DNA of 64,000 nt, taken from positions 100,236 to 164,235 of the forward strand of contig JAJRPN010000031.1 of NCBI GenBank assembly GCA_024280755.1, read 5' to 3'. This DNA comes from Planctomycetota bacterium (GTDB lineage Bacteria > Planctomycetota > Phycisphaerae > Phycisphaerales > UBA1924). Each line of letters starts with the position of its first letter. Within the stretch, counting starts at the first letter, position 1. The notes beneath the pieces were generated by a model that saw only the letters and a program-made list of their open reading frames with translations, did not search any database and was not told the origin of the DNA. This document shows positions 53,504 to 62,659 of this stretch, in pieces. The position numbers were made by a program, and so were the translations under genes.

Positions 53504-54550
53504 ATGAAAGCAATCGTCGTCACCAAGCAAGGCAACCCAGTCTCCCCAAACATCACCCTTCAATCCGATTGGATTGATCTCCTCTCGGCCCGCCCGGGCG
53601 AAGCGATTATCCGCACGCACGCCTCCGCATTCAATCATATGGATCTCTGGGTCGGGCGAGGAGTCCCCGGACTCAACCTCGAATACCCCCGCGTTTCAGG
53701 CTGCGATGGCTGCGGCGAGGTCGTCGCGGTCGGCAAAGATGTCGACGAAGCATGGATCGGCAAAAAAGTCATCTACAACGCTGCCATTGTCGTCCCCGAT
53801 CGCGTCCATCCAAACGACCCGCCCGCATCGAGCATGTGCCCCAACTACGAACTCATCGGCGAGCACCACTTCGGTGCCCACGCCGAGATGTTCGCATGCC
53901 CAGTCGAAAACCTTGCCAGCCTTGCCGACGATGCCGACCCTATCCAAGCGGCAGCCTTCGGATTGTGCGCCCTCACCGCCTACTCCATGATGATCACCAA
54001 AGCTGATCTCCGCCCAGGACAAACCGTCCTCATCACCGGCATCGGTGGCGGCGTCGCAACCTCCGCCCTCGCGATCGCCAAACACATGGGTTGCAAGGTT
54101 GCCGTCACCTCACGCCATCAATGGAAGCTCGACAAAGCGATCGAACTCGGTGCCGATCATGCCATCCTTGACGAAGGCCAAGATTGGTCGCGCGATGTGC
54201 GCACATGGACCAACAAACGCGGCGTAGACATGGCGGTCGATTCTGTTGGCAAGGTTGCTCACCTCAACTGCATCAAAGCCCTCGCCCGTGGCGGCACCTA
54301 TGTCACCCCCGGCTGCACCACCGGCCCAGATGCCAAGACCGATCTCGCACGCATCTTCTGGAACCAGCTCAAAATCCTCGGCTCAACCATGGGCACCAAC
54401 GACGAGTTCAAAGAAGTCGTCGCGTTGTTCAATGCTGGCAAACTCTCGCCGATAGTTGATAAGGTGTTCAAACCAGAAGAATGCACCCAGGCGTACGAAC
54501 GCCTCGAAGCCGGCGAACAGTTCGGCAAGATCGTCATCGACTGGCGATAG
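53504..54550 (+). CDS. Zinc-type alcohol dehydrogenase family (MDR) oxidoreductase
   Basis: This 348-aa NAD(P)-dependent oxidoreductase has a GroES-like N-terminus (HASAFNHMDLWVGRGVPG, PRVSGCDGCGEVVAVG) and a Rossmann domain (VLITGIGGGVATSALAIAKHMG, GADHAILDEG). The usual Cys catalytic ligand position is replaced by Asn (AFNHMD), as in quinone-reductase-like or zinc-free members, although Cys occur further on in SSMCPNYELIG. Substrate is unknown. Stop is TAG. It stands between minus-strand ribosomal genes. Confidence 0.85.
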   Translation: MKAIVVTKQGNPVSPNITLQSDWIDLLSARPGEAIIRTHASAFNHMDLWVGRGVPGLNLEYPRVSGCDGCGEVVAVGKDVDEAWIGKKVIYNAAIVVPDRVHPNDPPASSMCPNYELIGEHHFGAHAEMFACPVENLASLADDADPIQAAAFGLCALTAYSMMITKADLRPGQTVLITGIGGGVATSALAIAKHMGCKVAVTSRHQWKLDKAIELGADHAILDEGQDWSRDVRTWTNKRGVDMAVDSVGKVAHLNCIKALARGGTYVTPGCTTGPDAKTDLARIFWNQLKILGSTMGTNDEFKEVVALFNAGKLSPIVDKVFKPEECTQAYERLEAGEQFGKIVIDWR

Positions 54551-54584
54551 ACCGCTTCTAGAAGGCTCAATCTCCCCTCTTTCG

Positions 54585-54720
54585 CCTCCCCCGGGCTTCC
54601 GGGGGAGGTGTCGAACGAAGTGAGACGGAGGGGGTCTTCTCTTCCCCATTCCCCATTGCCTTCTTCAAGACCCCCTCCGTCTGCTGCGCAGCCACCTCCC
54701 CCGGAGGCCCGGGGGAGGTG
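54585..54720. repeat. Compound GC-rich palindrome in convergent gap (C)
   Basis: Hairpins at 54585-54610 (CCTCCCCCGG/CCGGGGGAGG) and 54693-54720 (CACCTCCCCC.../...GGGGGAGGTG) flank a 15-bp perfect stem GACGGAGGGGGTCTT (54624-54638) / AAGACCCCCTCCGTC (54667-54681). The two end hairpins are themselves inverted copies of each other with about one mismatch, so the whole 136-nt unit is a nested palindrome. It lies between the alcohol dehydrogenase and rpsP. Confidence 0.82.
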
Positions 54721-54780
54721 ATAAAAATGTGTATATCGAGAACCAATCCGTCACACTCCTCCAAGCACAGACCATAAAAA

Positions 54781-54804
54781 AACGCCCACTCAAAGGTGGG
54801 CGTT
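54781..54804 (-). terminator. Terminator of rpsP
   Basis: The stem AACGCCCAC / GTGGGCGTT with a 6-nt loop and T-runs on both sides lies 24 nt after the rpsP stop on the minus strand. Confidence 0.87.
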
Positions 54805-54827
54805 TTTAATATCAAATCTTACACAAC

Positions 54828-55397
54828 TTACTCAGCAGCTTCTTCAGTTGCCGGTTCTGGCTCTGGCTCTGGCTTGGCAGATGCGTCAGCCTTGGTTGCT
54901 GCATCAAGTGCTTTGGTTGCTTCAGCAGCAAAGCCTTCAGCAGCTTCGACACGAGCAGGACCAACGGTCTTCTTGACCATGTTGAGCACACGCTTGGCGG
55001 TGTTGCCAAACGCAGTCAGATCAGCGTCTGATCCTTCAGCCATCTTATCGATTGCTGCGGCGGCTGCTTCGACAGTCTTGAGCGCTGTTTTACACTTGCC
55101 AACATTCAATGCGTGTGCACGATCTGCGAGCCATTGCGCTTTCATCTCGCCTTCGAGAAGACCTTCGCGCCCGAGCATGTCACGGACAGTGTCCGATGGC
55201 TGAGCGCCTTTGGCGAGCCATGCCTTGATTTTTTCAACCTTCAATACGATCTGCTTGTCCTCGTCCTTGACCATTGGGTCATAGTGACCAAGCGCTTCGA
55301 GCACGCGACCGTTTCGGCGGGTGCGCTGATCGATTGCGTTGATACGGTAGAACGGGCGGTGAGTGCGTCCAAGACGCTGCATGCGGATACGAACCAT
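54828..55397 (-). CDS. rpsP: 30S ribosomal protein bS16 with long acidic C-terminal extension
   Basis: The first 80 of 189 residues are a normal bS16 (MVRIRMQRLGRTHRPFYRINAID, LGHYDP, KAWLAKGAQPSDTVRDML). Typical bS16 is 80-100 aa. Here about 105 more residues follow, Ala/Lys/Glu-rich and probably helical, ending in a Pro-Glu repeat and TEEAAE. The start at 55397 is preceded by AAAAGGAG. It is the only gene of its transcript; rimM is not adjacent. Confidence 0.93.
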   Translation of the reverse strand: MVRIRMQRLGRTHRPFYRINAIDQRTRRNGRVLEALGHYDPMVKDEDKQIVLKVEKIKAWLAKGAQPSDTVRDMLGREGLLEGEMKAQWLADRAHALNVGKCKTALKTVEAAAAAIDKMAEGSDADLTAFGNTAKRVLNMVKKTVGPARVEAAEGFAAEATKALDAATKADASAKPEPEPEPATEEAAE

Positions 55398-55631
55398 AGT
55401 GGTTCTCCTTTTCAAAGCCCGTTCAAATCAAACGGGTGGTGACACCGGCACACCAAGACAATCTCAAATGACATAGCATCTGACATCGCATCAGCTTTTC
55501 CCACGACTGGTCCAACGATTGGCCCTGTCTGTATTTGCCGGGTCTCTATGATTCGCTCCTCACCCCCCACAATCCACTCGCCAAGCACGGTTTGCAGCCT
55601 TTTCTCGGCTCAAATCCGACTATCATCCCCC

Positions 55632-56429
55632 ATGCCTGCCCAACGGATCGACATCCTCACCACATTCCCCGAAATGTTCAGCTCCCAGTCCCCCGCTGCA
55701 CTCGGAGTCTCGATCCCTAAACGCGTCCAAGATGCCGGGTTGATCTCGATTCATGCGACCGACATCCGAGCCTATACCACCAATAAACACACCAAAACCG
55801 ACGATCGCCCATTTGGTGGCGGCCCAGGCATGGTGATGTCCTGCCAACCTGTTTGGGATGCTGTCCAAGCCGTCGAGGCGATGGACGAGCGAGCACCACT
55901 CCGAATCTTGCTCACCCCCCAAGGCGTGCCCCTGACACAAGAACTCGTCTGCGAACTCGCGCAAAAATCACGATTGCTCATGATCGCAGGGCATTACGAG
56001 GGCATCGACGAACGGGTGATCGAAAAACTTACCCCGCTCGAAATCTCCATTGGTGATTACATCCTCTCAGGGGGCGAACTCGCCGCCCTTGTCCTCATCG
56101 ATGCCATCGCTCGTGTTCACCCCGGTGCATTGGGGCACGCAGATTCGGCAATAGAAGATTCATTCTCAATCGCCCAAACCACCAACTCCGACGGCTCAGA
56201 GATCAATCCTAAGATTCTCAAGCAACTCAACATACCGCAGGGCACGAAACTGCTGGATTGTCCGCATTTCACCCGTCCGAGAGTTTGGGAGGGAGTCGAA
56301 GTCCCAGCAGTCCTCACCAGCGGCAACCATGACGCCGTCGCAAAATGGCGTCTCGAACAACGAATTCAACGAACCAAAGATCGACGACCCGATTTACTCG
56401 AAAAATCGGCGCCTAAGTTATCCGAATAA
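55632..56429 (+). CDS. trmD: tRNA (guanine37-N1)-methyltransferase
   Basis: This 265-aa SPOUT methyltransferase uses SAM to make m1G37 in tRNA, preventing frameshifts. It has IDILTTFPEMF, DDRPFGGGPGMVM, LLTPQGVPLTQ, the trefoil-knot motifs MIAGHYEGIDERVIE and ISIGDYILSGGELAALVLIDA, and a C-terminal helical domain. The start at 55632 matches other TrmD. It is monocistronic and divergent from rpsP. Confidence 0.94.
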   Translation: MPAQRIDILTTFPEMFSSQSPAALGVSIPKRVQDAGLISIHATDIRAYTTNKHTKTDDRPFGGGPGMVMSCQPVWDAVQAVEAMDERAPLRILLTPQGVPLTQELVCELAQKSRLLMIAGHYEGIDERVIEKLTPLEISIGDYILSGGELAALVLIDAIARVHPGALGHADSAIEDSFSIAQTTNSDGSEINPKILKQLNIPQGTKLLDCPHFTRPRVWEGVEVPAVLTSGNHDAVAKWRLEQRIQRTKDRRPDLLEKSAPKLSE

Positions 56430-56530
56430 ACTTGCTTTTTGACTCAGAATATGAAATAGTATGAGTCAATGTCCACAATCCGTGGACATGTTGTTCACAC
56501 CAAATAACAGACCCAATGGAGTTTTTCAAA

Positions 56531-56803
56531 ATGAAGAAGATCGCACTTTTTAGCGTCATCGCACTTTCCGCCCTCATGGTCGGCTGCTCATCCACAGAGA
56601 CTCGTGACTACGATGCCCAAGCATGTGACACCACTGCACTCTGCGAAGATGTTGCAAACTGTGATCCAAGCACCTGCGAAAAACCAAACTGCCCTAAGAA
56701 AACAGGAGCATGCGCAACCAAAGCAACCAAGGCTGCTGGATGCCCATCCGAAGCCAAAAAAGCTGCCTGCGGCACAGACTGCACCAAGCCATGCTGTAGC
56801 TGA
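56531..56803 (+). CDS. Cys-rich small lipoprotein
   Basis: This 90-aa protein has a lipobox (SALMVGC, Cys at residue about 19). The mature part has about 13 Cys (for example ANCDPSTCEKPNC, ACGTDCTKPCCS), with Lys and Thr, and no known domain. A metal-binding or disulfide-rich envelope role is possible. Ribosome site GGAG lies 9 nt before the ATG. It has its own terminator. Confidence 0.78.
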   Translation: MKKIALFSVIALSALMVGCSSTETRDYDAQACDTTALCEDVANCDPSTCEKPNCPKKTGACATKATKAAGCPSEAKKAACGTDCTKPCCS

Positions 56804-56830
56804 ATAACTCGGCCTGATTCAAGCAAAAAA

Positions 56831-56859
56831 ATAACCCGCTATTGGCGGGTTTTTCTTTT
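56831..56859 (+). terminator. Terminator of the Cys-rich lipoprotein gene
   Basis: AACCCGC-TATTG-GCGGGTT followed by TTTCTTTT, about 28 nt after the stop. Confidence 0.85.
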
Positions 56860-56896
56860 GCCCATCATTTCTGATCACTGAGACCTACAATTCAGT

Positions 56897-58381
56897 ATGG
56901 ACCACTTACTCGCCGCTCTCGCAGATTGGAAATCATTCAAAGCCATCGTTGTCGGCGATTTCATGCTCGACCAACTCCTCTCGGGCGAAGCAACACGCCT
57001 CTCCCCAGATGCACCTGTCCCAGTCCTCAAAGTCACCAAGCAAGAAAACAACCCCGGTGGCAGCGCAAACCTCTCGCTCGATCTCATCGCACTCGGCGCC
57101 CAAGTCATCGCACTCGGTGTCGTCGGCAACGATCCAGAAGCAACCCTGCTCACCGACGCGCTCAACAAAGAAGCCGTTGATACCACCGGCATCATCGCCG
57201 ACGCCTCCCGCCCAACCACCGTCAAACGAAACCTCATCGGGCTCGCCCAAGGCCGACACGCACAAAAAATGTTTCGGGTTGATTTCGAATCCGACGAACC
57301 GATCTCCACCGCGATCGAAAATCAAATCCTCGCCACATTCGACAAAGCACTCCCTACTGCCCAGATTGTCTGCATCGAAGACTACAACAAAGGCGTCTGC
57401 ACGCCCCGGCTCTGCCAAGAGATCATCAAGCGATCCAAAGCCGCGGGCATCCCGATCTTTGTTGACCCGGCACCGATCAAAGACTATTCCAGATATGCCG
57501 GCGCGACCGCCATCACGCCAAACCGCACCGAGGCAGAACTCGCCACCGGCATCAAAGCCGGCGAAGACTCACGCGAGGAACACCGCGAACACCTCGCCCG
57601 CACGCTCCTCGATGCCAACAACTTCGAGACCGTCGTCCTCACCCTCGACAAACAAGGCGCGGTCTTCGTGAAGGCAAACGATCCAGAGACGGTCCATGTG
57701 CCAACCGTCGCCCGCGAGGTATACGATGTGACCGGCGCCGGCGATATGATGCTCGCCGCACTTGCAGCAGCCCGTGCCAATGGGCTCGACTGGATCAACG
57801 CGGTTCGCTTTGCAAACGCGGCTGCGGGTTTAGAAGTCGAAATCTTTGGAGTCGCACCTATCCCGGTCGAGAAAATCCACGATGATCTCCTCACCCAGTT
57901 CACCGCCAAGCTCGGCAAAGCCCGCACACTCAGCGAGGTGATGGTGCAGGTCAAAGCTGCCCGCAAAGCAAACAAAAACATCGTCTTCACCAACGGGTGC
58001 TTCGATGTCCTCCACGCCGGGCATGTGTCGTTGCTCCAACGATGCGCCCAACTCGGTGACATGCTGATCTTGGGTATCAACGACGACCACTCTGTCCACG
58101 CACTCAAAGGCGAAGGGCGACCCGTTAACAACCAGAACCACCGCGCCCATGTCCTCAACGCCCTCGGATGTGTGGATTCCGTTGTCCTCTTCGGCGAAGA
58201 CACCCCCCTCAAGCTCATCGAAGCAATCAAACCCGATGTACTCGTCAAAGGCGGCGATTATTCAATAGAAACGGTTGTCGGGCATAAACTTGTGATCGCC
58301 AACGGCGGCCAAGTCGTCATCCTCGATCTCATCGATGGGCTCTCGACCACCAATACCATCGAAAAAATGAAGAACTCATAA
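56897..58381 (+). CDS. hldE: Bifunctional heptose-7-phosphate kinase / heptose-1-phosphate adenylyltransferase
   Basis: This 494-aa enzyme makes ADP-heptose for LPS core. The N-terminal PfkB kinase domain (about 1-330) has VVGDFMLDQLL, NNPGGSANLSLDLIALGAQV and VTGAGDMMLAALAA. The C-terminal nucleotidyltransferase domain (about 355-494) has FTNGCFDVLHAGHVSLLQ and DVLVKGGDY. Both activities are in one protein as in Proteobacteria. It implies heptose-containing LPS, in line with lpxK at 62 kb. Confidence 0.93.
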   Translation: MDHLLAALADWKSFKAIVVGDFMLDQLLSGEATRLSPDAPVPVLKVTKQENNPGGSANLSLDLIALGAQVIALGVVGNDPEATLLTDALNKEAVDTTGIIADASRPTTVKRNLIGLAQGRHAQKMFRVDFESDEPISTAIENQILATFDKALPTAQIVCIEDYNKGVCTPRLCQEIIKRSKAAGIPIFVDPAPIKDYSRYAGATAITPNRTEAELATGIKAGEDSREEHREHLARTLLDANNFETVVLTLDKQGAVFVKANDPETVHVPTVAREVYDVTGAGDMMLAALAAARANGLDWINAVRFANAAAGLEVEIFGVAPIPVEKIHDDLLTQFTAKLGKARTLSEVMVQVKAARKANKNIVFTNGCFDVLHAGHVSLLQRCAQLGDMLILGINDDHSVHALKGEGRPVNNQNHRAHVLNALGCVDSVVLFGEDTPLKLIEAIKPDVLVKGGDYSIETVVGHKLVIANGGQVVILDLIDGLSTTNTIEKMKNS

Positions 58382-58447
58382 TCGAGTAAACATCAAGCAT
58401 TTCGAGCATCGCCAAAGCCTGAGGCGGATTCGTCCGATAGTTGGTGT

Positions 58448-58891
58448 ATGACCCATCGCCCAACACAAACCCACCTGATGATCGTCCACCAGCAATACAT
58501 CGGCCCGATCCTCTCAGGTCACAAACTCGTCGAAGCAAGACTAGGCTCCGATCGACGCGCACCCTACAACAAAGTCGAGCCCGGCGACATCGTCTACATC
58601 AAACCAACCTCCCAACGCGTCGCTGCGAAAGCGATCGTCCATCGGGTCGATCAATACGAAGGACTCGATCACAACGACATCGAACGATTAAAAGACCTCT
58701 ACAACGATCGCGTCCTCGGCGATGACACCTTCTGGGATGCCAAAGCAGACGCAAACTACGCGACCTTCATTACCCTCGAAAAAATCCAGCTTCTCAATGA
58801 CGAACAGTTCGTGCCCAAAGAACTCCTCCTCCCAAGCCGAAATGCCTGGCGTGTGCTCTCGCAAGATCACCAACAGACACGAGCCGCCTAG
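58448..58891 (+). CDS. ASCH-domain (PUA-like) protein
   Basis: This 147-aa cytoplasmic protein has a PUA/ASCH-like start: MIVHQQYIGPILSGHKLVEARLGSDRR...VEPGDIVYIK. This kind of domain binds RNA or nucleosides. An ATG at 58478 is an alternative start. It is 66 nt after hldE and overlaps the convergent maf by 4 nt (stop TAG). Function is unproven. Confidence 0.72.
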   Translation: MTHRPTQTHLMIVHQQYIGPILSGHKLVEARLGSDRRAPYNKVEPGDIVYIKPTSQRVAAKAIVHRVDQYEGLDHNDIERLKDLYNDRVLGDDTFWDAKADANYATFITLEKIQLLNDEQFVPKELLLPSRNAWRVLSQDHQQTRAA

Positions 58892-59529
58892 TCGACAAAG
58901 AAATGCGCGACCCGTTGAAGTGTTCGTGTCATGGGCAATCCAACAATCGAGGTCTCATCCCCTGTGAATGTGATTGGCCAGCCCGCAGCCAATCGTTCGG
59001 TGATGTTGTACGCCCCCGCTTTGCCTCGCCATTGCTCAGAATCGAGATAAATCTCGATCTCATGATCGGGGATCTCGCCAACTGTCACGATCGATTCATC
59101 GACAAAGAGTTCCCGCCTGCCAGTTGCCGGATCAACAATCGCCACCCCCGTCAATACCCGATGCTCGGCTTGTGACATCGAGAGAATCATTTCACGGGCA
59201 TGCGAGCGATCCACAGGCTGCCCAAGAATCTCGCCATCATGCACACACACAGTGTCGGCACCGATCACAAGCGTTTCTTGATCTCCATGTGATTCATTTG
59301 GTACGAATAGATCCGCCGACGAGGATGCCTTGAGGAACGCCAACGCCGCGACCCATTCCATCGGCTCAACCTCACCAGCGACCAACTCCCCATCGTCAAC
59401 CGATGCGGGGATCACCTCATGACGAATCCCGATCTCTGCAAACATCGCGCGACGACGCGGCGATGCGCTCGCCAGCACCACCATCGGCAGCGATTCTGGA
59501 TCATTCACTTTGGGCAGTTCTGGATTCAT
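58888..59529 (-). CDS. Maf-like nucleotide pyrophosphatase
   Basis: This 213-aa protein has the Maf signature VVLASASPRRRAMFAEIG, VIGADTVCVHDGEILGQPVDR, LTGVAIVDPATG and KAGAYNITE. Maf proteins hydrolyse non-canonical or canonical NTPs (dTTP/UTP or m7GTP) in the cytoplasm. The start at 59529 has AGGA seven nt upstream. Confidence 0.9.
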   Translation of the reverse strand: MNPELPKVNDPESLPMVVLASASPRRRAMFAEIGIRHEVIPASVDDGELVAGEVEPMEWVAALAFLKASSSADLFVPNESHGDQETLVIGADTVCVHDGEILGQPVDRSHAREMILSMSQAEHRVLTGVAIVDPATGRRELFVDESIVTVGEIPDHEIEIYLDSEQWRGKAGAYNITERLAAGWPITFTGDETSIVGLPMTRTLQRVAHFFVD

Positions 59530-59650
59530 GCGTTTTCCTATACAAACACGGCTCAATAAATATACCCGTTCGGGGAGATTTAGGTGCAAACAACCACAAG
59601 TTTTCGAGTGATTCATCCAAGTTTCACACAATAGAAATCAACACCGCTCT

Positions 59651-59686
59651 ATAAAAAGACAGCACCCCCGATTTCTCGGGGGTGCT
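59651..59686 (-). terminator. Terminator of the DUF11 lipoprotein gene
   Basis: An 11-bp stem AGCACCCCCGA / TCGGGGGTGCT with a 4-nt loop is followed on the minus strand by GTCTTTTT, 29 nt after the stop. Confidence 0.88.
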
Positions 59687-59714
59687 GATGATTTCAAATA
59701 TTTACAAGATCAGA

Positions 59715-61304
59715 TTACTTGTAAAGGTTGGTTGCTTCAGTTTCGATAACCGGCTTGGTCAAGCGAGCCGAAGTCATTTCAACACCAAAGCGTGCGTCGT
59801 CCTGTGCGTTTGCACGGACAGTAATACGCCAGCTAATCTGTGCACCAGGAGCCAAAGACCCTGATGGTGCGAAGGTGACAACCTTACCCGAAGCCGAACC
59901 AGAGGTTGCGCCAGTTGCCGACACGAATGTCTGCGAACCTGGGAGCGTACCAATGATTTGGATGGCGGTGTCAGGAGCAGTACCCTGGTTGGTTACGGTG
60001 ATCACATAAGTGGTTTCCTGTCCAACTTCGACGGGGTCAGTAATGTCGACCACTTCGAGGAGAATCGCAGGAATACCCTTGAGCTCGGTTGTACAACGAT
60101 CCGATGTCGACTCAGCACATGATGCGTTGCCGGTGATTGTTGTTGCGTATCCACCTGGGTTCGATGCAGCGACGACCATAGTGAAGTTCTTGGATGCCCC
60201 GGCGTTCATCGCGCCAAAGTCCCAAACGACGCTTGAACCGACAAGGCGGCCGCCGTTGCTTGCGCGAACGAACGATGCACCCGATGGGATCGATGCCGAA
60301 GCGGTTGCCGAGTTGGCAACGCCATTACCGATGTTTTCCATCGAGAGGTTGTAAGTGATGTTGCGGCCAAGGAACTGTGACTCAGCACATTCAACAGCAA
60401 CTGCCATCTCAGGTGCGGTGATCACGGTTGTGGTCTTGCTTGCGTTTGCAGTCAAGTCGCCATCTGCCGAAGCTGATGCGGGGCTTTCGAACTTACCTGT
60501 AGTCGATGCGTTTGCACGCACTTCAAAGGCTTTCGATTCGCCCGCAGCGAGTGTACCCACTGGGATGTTCACAGCAGTTGAGCCGTTGGACATCGCCAAA
60601 CCGCGTGGGAGTGAGTCCTTGATGACTACATTTGTTGCAGCACCAGTACCCGAGTTCTTCACGACATAGCGGAGAACCACCTCGTCACACTTAAGAGCAG
60701 CAGCGGTTGCTGTCTTGGTGAGTGCCAAAGCTGGTTCAACAACATTGACGGTTGCACACAACGAGTTGTTGTATGAAACGCTGATACAGTCTGAAGCGAT
60801 ACCAACACTACCGGCTGAGCCGACGAGGTTGATAACCTTGGTCTGGCCTGGGCCGAAATCGCCCATCGCCCAGTTCATGGTGCCGCCACTTGCCGAACCT
60901 GATGGGGTCGAGCTTGAGATATTCAAGTTGCTCGATGAACCCATCTGAAGCATAACATTCTGAAGCTCAGCATTGGCCAAGTTCGTGACATGGTATGCGA
61001 AGTCAAAGTCCTGTCCTTTACGAACTTCGTTTGGCATAACCTGATGAACGAGCAAAGCACTGGTCTTTGGATCACCGGTTGGGAATGCCATCCGTGATGC
61101 CGATTCGTCTGCACCCAAGCGAGGGGAGTAGTAACCCCAAGCGTTTGAGCTGCGCGGTGCTTCTTGCTGGACAGGTGCCGGCGTGTCTGCATGCTGAAGA
61201 TCTTCATCTGTGCGTGTGTTGGTGCTGGTACACCCGGAGAGCATTGCTCCGAGTACGAGTCCTGCCGCGAGGCGGATTGCGTAACTATTCATTGTGTTCC
61301 TCAT
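59715..61304 (-). CDS. DUF11 repeat envelope lipoprotein (OmcB-like)
   Basis: This 529-aa protein has a lipobox (GAMLSGC, Cys at residue about 25) and three or four DUF11-type beta-sandwich repeats (for example YVVKNSGTGAATNVVIKDSLP, YNLSMENIGNGVANSATA, YVITVTNQGTAPDTAIQI), with conserved Cys in some repeats. DUF11 repeats occur in chlamydial OmcB and planctomycete surface proteins, where disulfide links stabilise the envelope. Start is 61304 (GGAG upstream) or 61292. It has its own terminator. Confidence 0.85.
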   Translation of the reverse strand: MRNTMNSYAIRLAAGLVLGAMLSGCTSTNTRTDEDLQHADTPAPVQQEAPRSSNAWGYYSPRLGADESASRMAFPTGDPKTSALLVHQVMPNEVRKGQDFDFAYHVTNLANAELQNVMLQMGSSSNLNISSSTPSGSASGGTMNWAMGDFGPGQTKVINLVGSAGSVGIASDCISVSYNNSLCATVNVVEPALALTKTATAAALKCDEVVLRYVVKNSGTGAATNVVIKDSLPRGLAMSNGSTAVNIPVGTLAAGESKAFEVRANASTTGKFESPASASADGDLTANASKTTTVITAPEMAVAVECAESQFLGRNITYNLSMENIGNGVANSATASASIPSGASFVRASNGGRLVGSSVVWDFGAMNAGASKNFTMVVAASNPGGYATTITGNASCAESTSDRCTTELKGIPAILLEVVDITDPVEVGQETTYVITVTNQGTAPDTAIQIIGTLPGSQTFVSATGATSGSASGKVVTFAPSGSLAPGAQISWRITVRANAQDDARFGVEMTSARLTKPVIETEATNLYK

Positions 61305-61377
61305 CTGGTCTCCAATCTCCGATTGGGAGTGTCCTTCCGTCCATGCGTGTTCCCCCACGACGAGGGTCTACACATGC

Positions 61378-61401
61378 GATCACAGGCATACGCCTGTGAT
61401 C
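61378..61401. promoter_or_regulatory. Perfect 10-bp inverted repeat upstream of DUF11 gene
   Basis: GATCACAGGC-ATAC-GCCTGTGATC lies about 75 nt before the DUF11 start. No T-tract follows it on the minus strand, so an operator or leader hairpin is more likely than a terminator. Confidence 0.4.
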
Positions 61402-61585
61402 ATTTTCATCTCTTCGCACACTATGTGCATGTTTCTGTCGCTTAAGTAAAGCGATCACAAACAGTGTTGCTGTGGTCATCCCTCCACAGTCATAGGGCGC
61501 GAGAGCGAGGCAATTATACAGCCGATAATCAACACCGACAAGCAATCTTGGGTAAGTTTCCCCACATTCATTCATTCAACGCATA

Positions 61586-62659
61586 TCAGCCCATAATTTT
61601 GAAAATTAGACCTTGGATTTCAGTCTGACCAGAATGGAAAAACAGCCCCAACTCAGGCACCAAAACTGGACAATTTGTATACCCGGCAAGGCGAGTATGC
61701 ACTTTCACCCAGTCTTTGCGCGTCATACAGAGAGCATCGACCTGAGGCCTATTTGCCAGATCACAAAGCCAACCAACTTCATCATCATCGAGATCATGAT
61801 GATCTGGCAACTCAATATCTTCTACGAGATCCCAGCCTTGGGCTTGTATTTGTCCAAAGAAACCCACGGGGTTCCCGATCGCGCACATGCCGACAATCTT
61901 CTTGCCTTCAAATTGCTCACACTCCACATGCTCAACATCCCAGCCTTCGCTCGTCGAGGCACTTGAATACACCGCGACAGATTCCCATCGGTGCGAAGCA
62001 ACTGCAACCGAACAATCGGGAACCTCTCGTTTGAGCCATCCCACCAAATCAGCGAGCTGCTCATCACTGACCATCTCCCGATGCGTAATCACAATCGCAT
62101 CAGCACGCGCCAATGACGAAACGGGATCTCGCAAGTACCCTCTTGGCAACAACGCATCCCCATACGGCGGCGACGACGCATCAATCAGCACAATGTCCAC
62201 ATCCCGCGCGATCTTCCGATGCTGAAATCCATCATCCAAGATCACACAATCCACCTGCTCATCGCTTACAAACAACTTTTCTAGCCCAGCGATCCGATCG
62301 GGCTGGGCAACCACCGGAATCCCCGGCAGAGCGAGCCGATGCTCGCGTTCTTCGTCGCCCATCTCGCCGGGTGCAGCTTTGTATCCACGCATCGCAATCG
62401 CGGGGTGCTTGCCCGCCTTGATCAGTTCATTGGCAACCCAATGCACCATTGGCGTCTTGCCCGTTCCACCCGCTGACAAGTTTCCAATGGAAATCACAGG
62501 CACATCGAGCTTCGTCACGCCGACACCACGATCGAACTTCCGATTCTGATATCCAATCCCAAGGCCATACCCCCACGACATCACCCGTGAAATCGCGTTG
62601 GGAATCCGAGTCGGAGGCTTCACCTTCTTATCGCCCGGCTTAGGGCTCGTGTCACTCAT
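61586..62659 (-). CDS. lpxK: Tetraacyldisaccharide 4'-kinase
   Basis: This 357-aa membrane-associated kinase phosphorylates the lipid A precursor at the 4' position. It has VISIGNLSAGGTGKTPMVHWV (P-loop, about residues 54-74), CVILDDGFQHRKIARDVDIVL, LLPRGYLRDPVSSLARAD and LPDHHDL. No clear N-terminal membrane helix is seen, though a hydrophobic patch near YGLGIGY may serve. The start at 62659 overlaps the upstream membrane protein stop by 8 nt (ATGAGTGA). Confidence 0.9.
   Translation of the reverse strand: MSDTSPKPGDKKVKPPTRIPNAISRVMSWGYGLGIGYQNRKFDRGVGVTKLDVPVISIGNLSAGGTGKTPMVHWVANELIKAGKHPAIAMRGYKAAPGEMGDEEREHRLALPGIPVVAQPDRIAGLEKLFVSDEQVDCVILDDGFQHRKIARDVDIVLIDASSPPYGDALLPRGYLRDPVSSLARADAIVITHREMVSDEQLADLVGWLKREVPDCSVAVASHRWESVAVYSSASTSEGWDVEHVECEQFEGKKIVGMCAIGNPVGFFGQIQAQGWDLVEDIELPDHHDLDDDEVGWLCDLANRPQVDALCMTRKDWVKVHTRLAGYTNCPVLVPELGLFFHSGQTEIQGLIFKIMG

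Noticed and set aside
57484..58248. 254-aa minus-strand open frame inside hldE
   Set aside because: It lies wholly within a well supported hldE gene and is Ser/Arg-rich as expected of a shadow frame.
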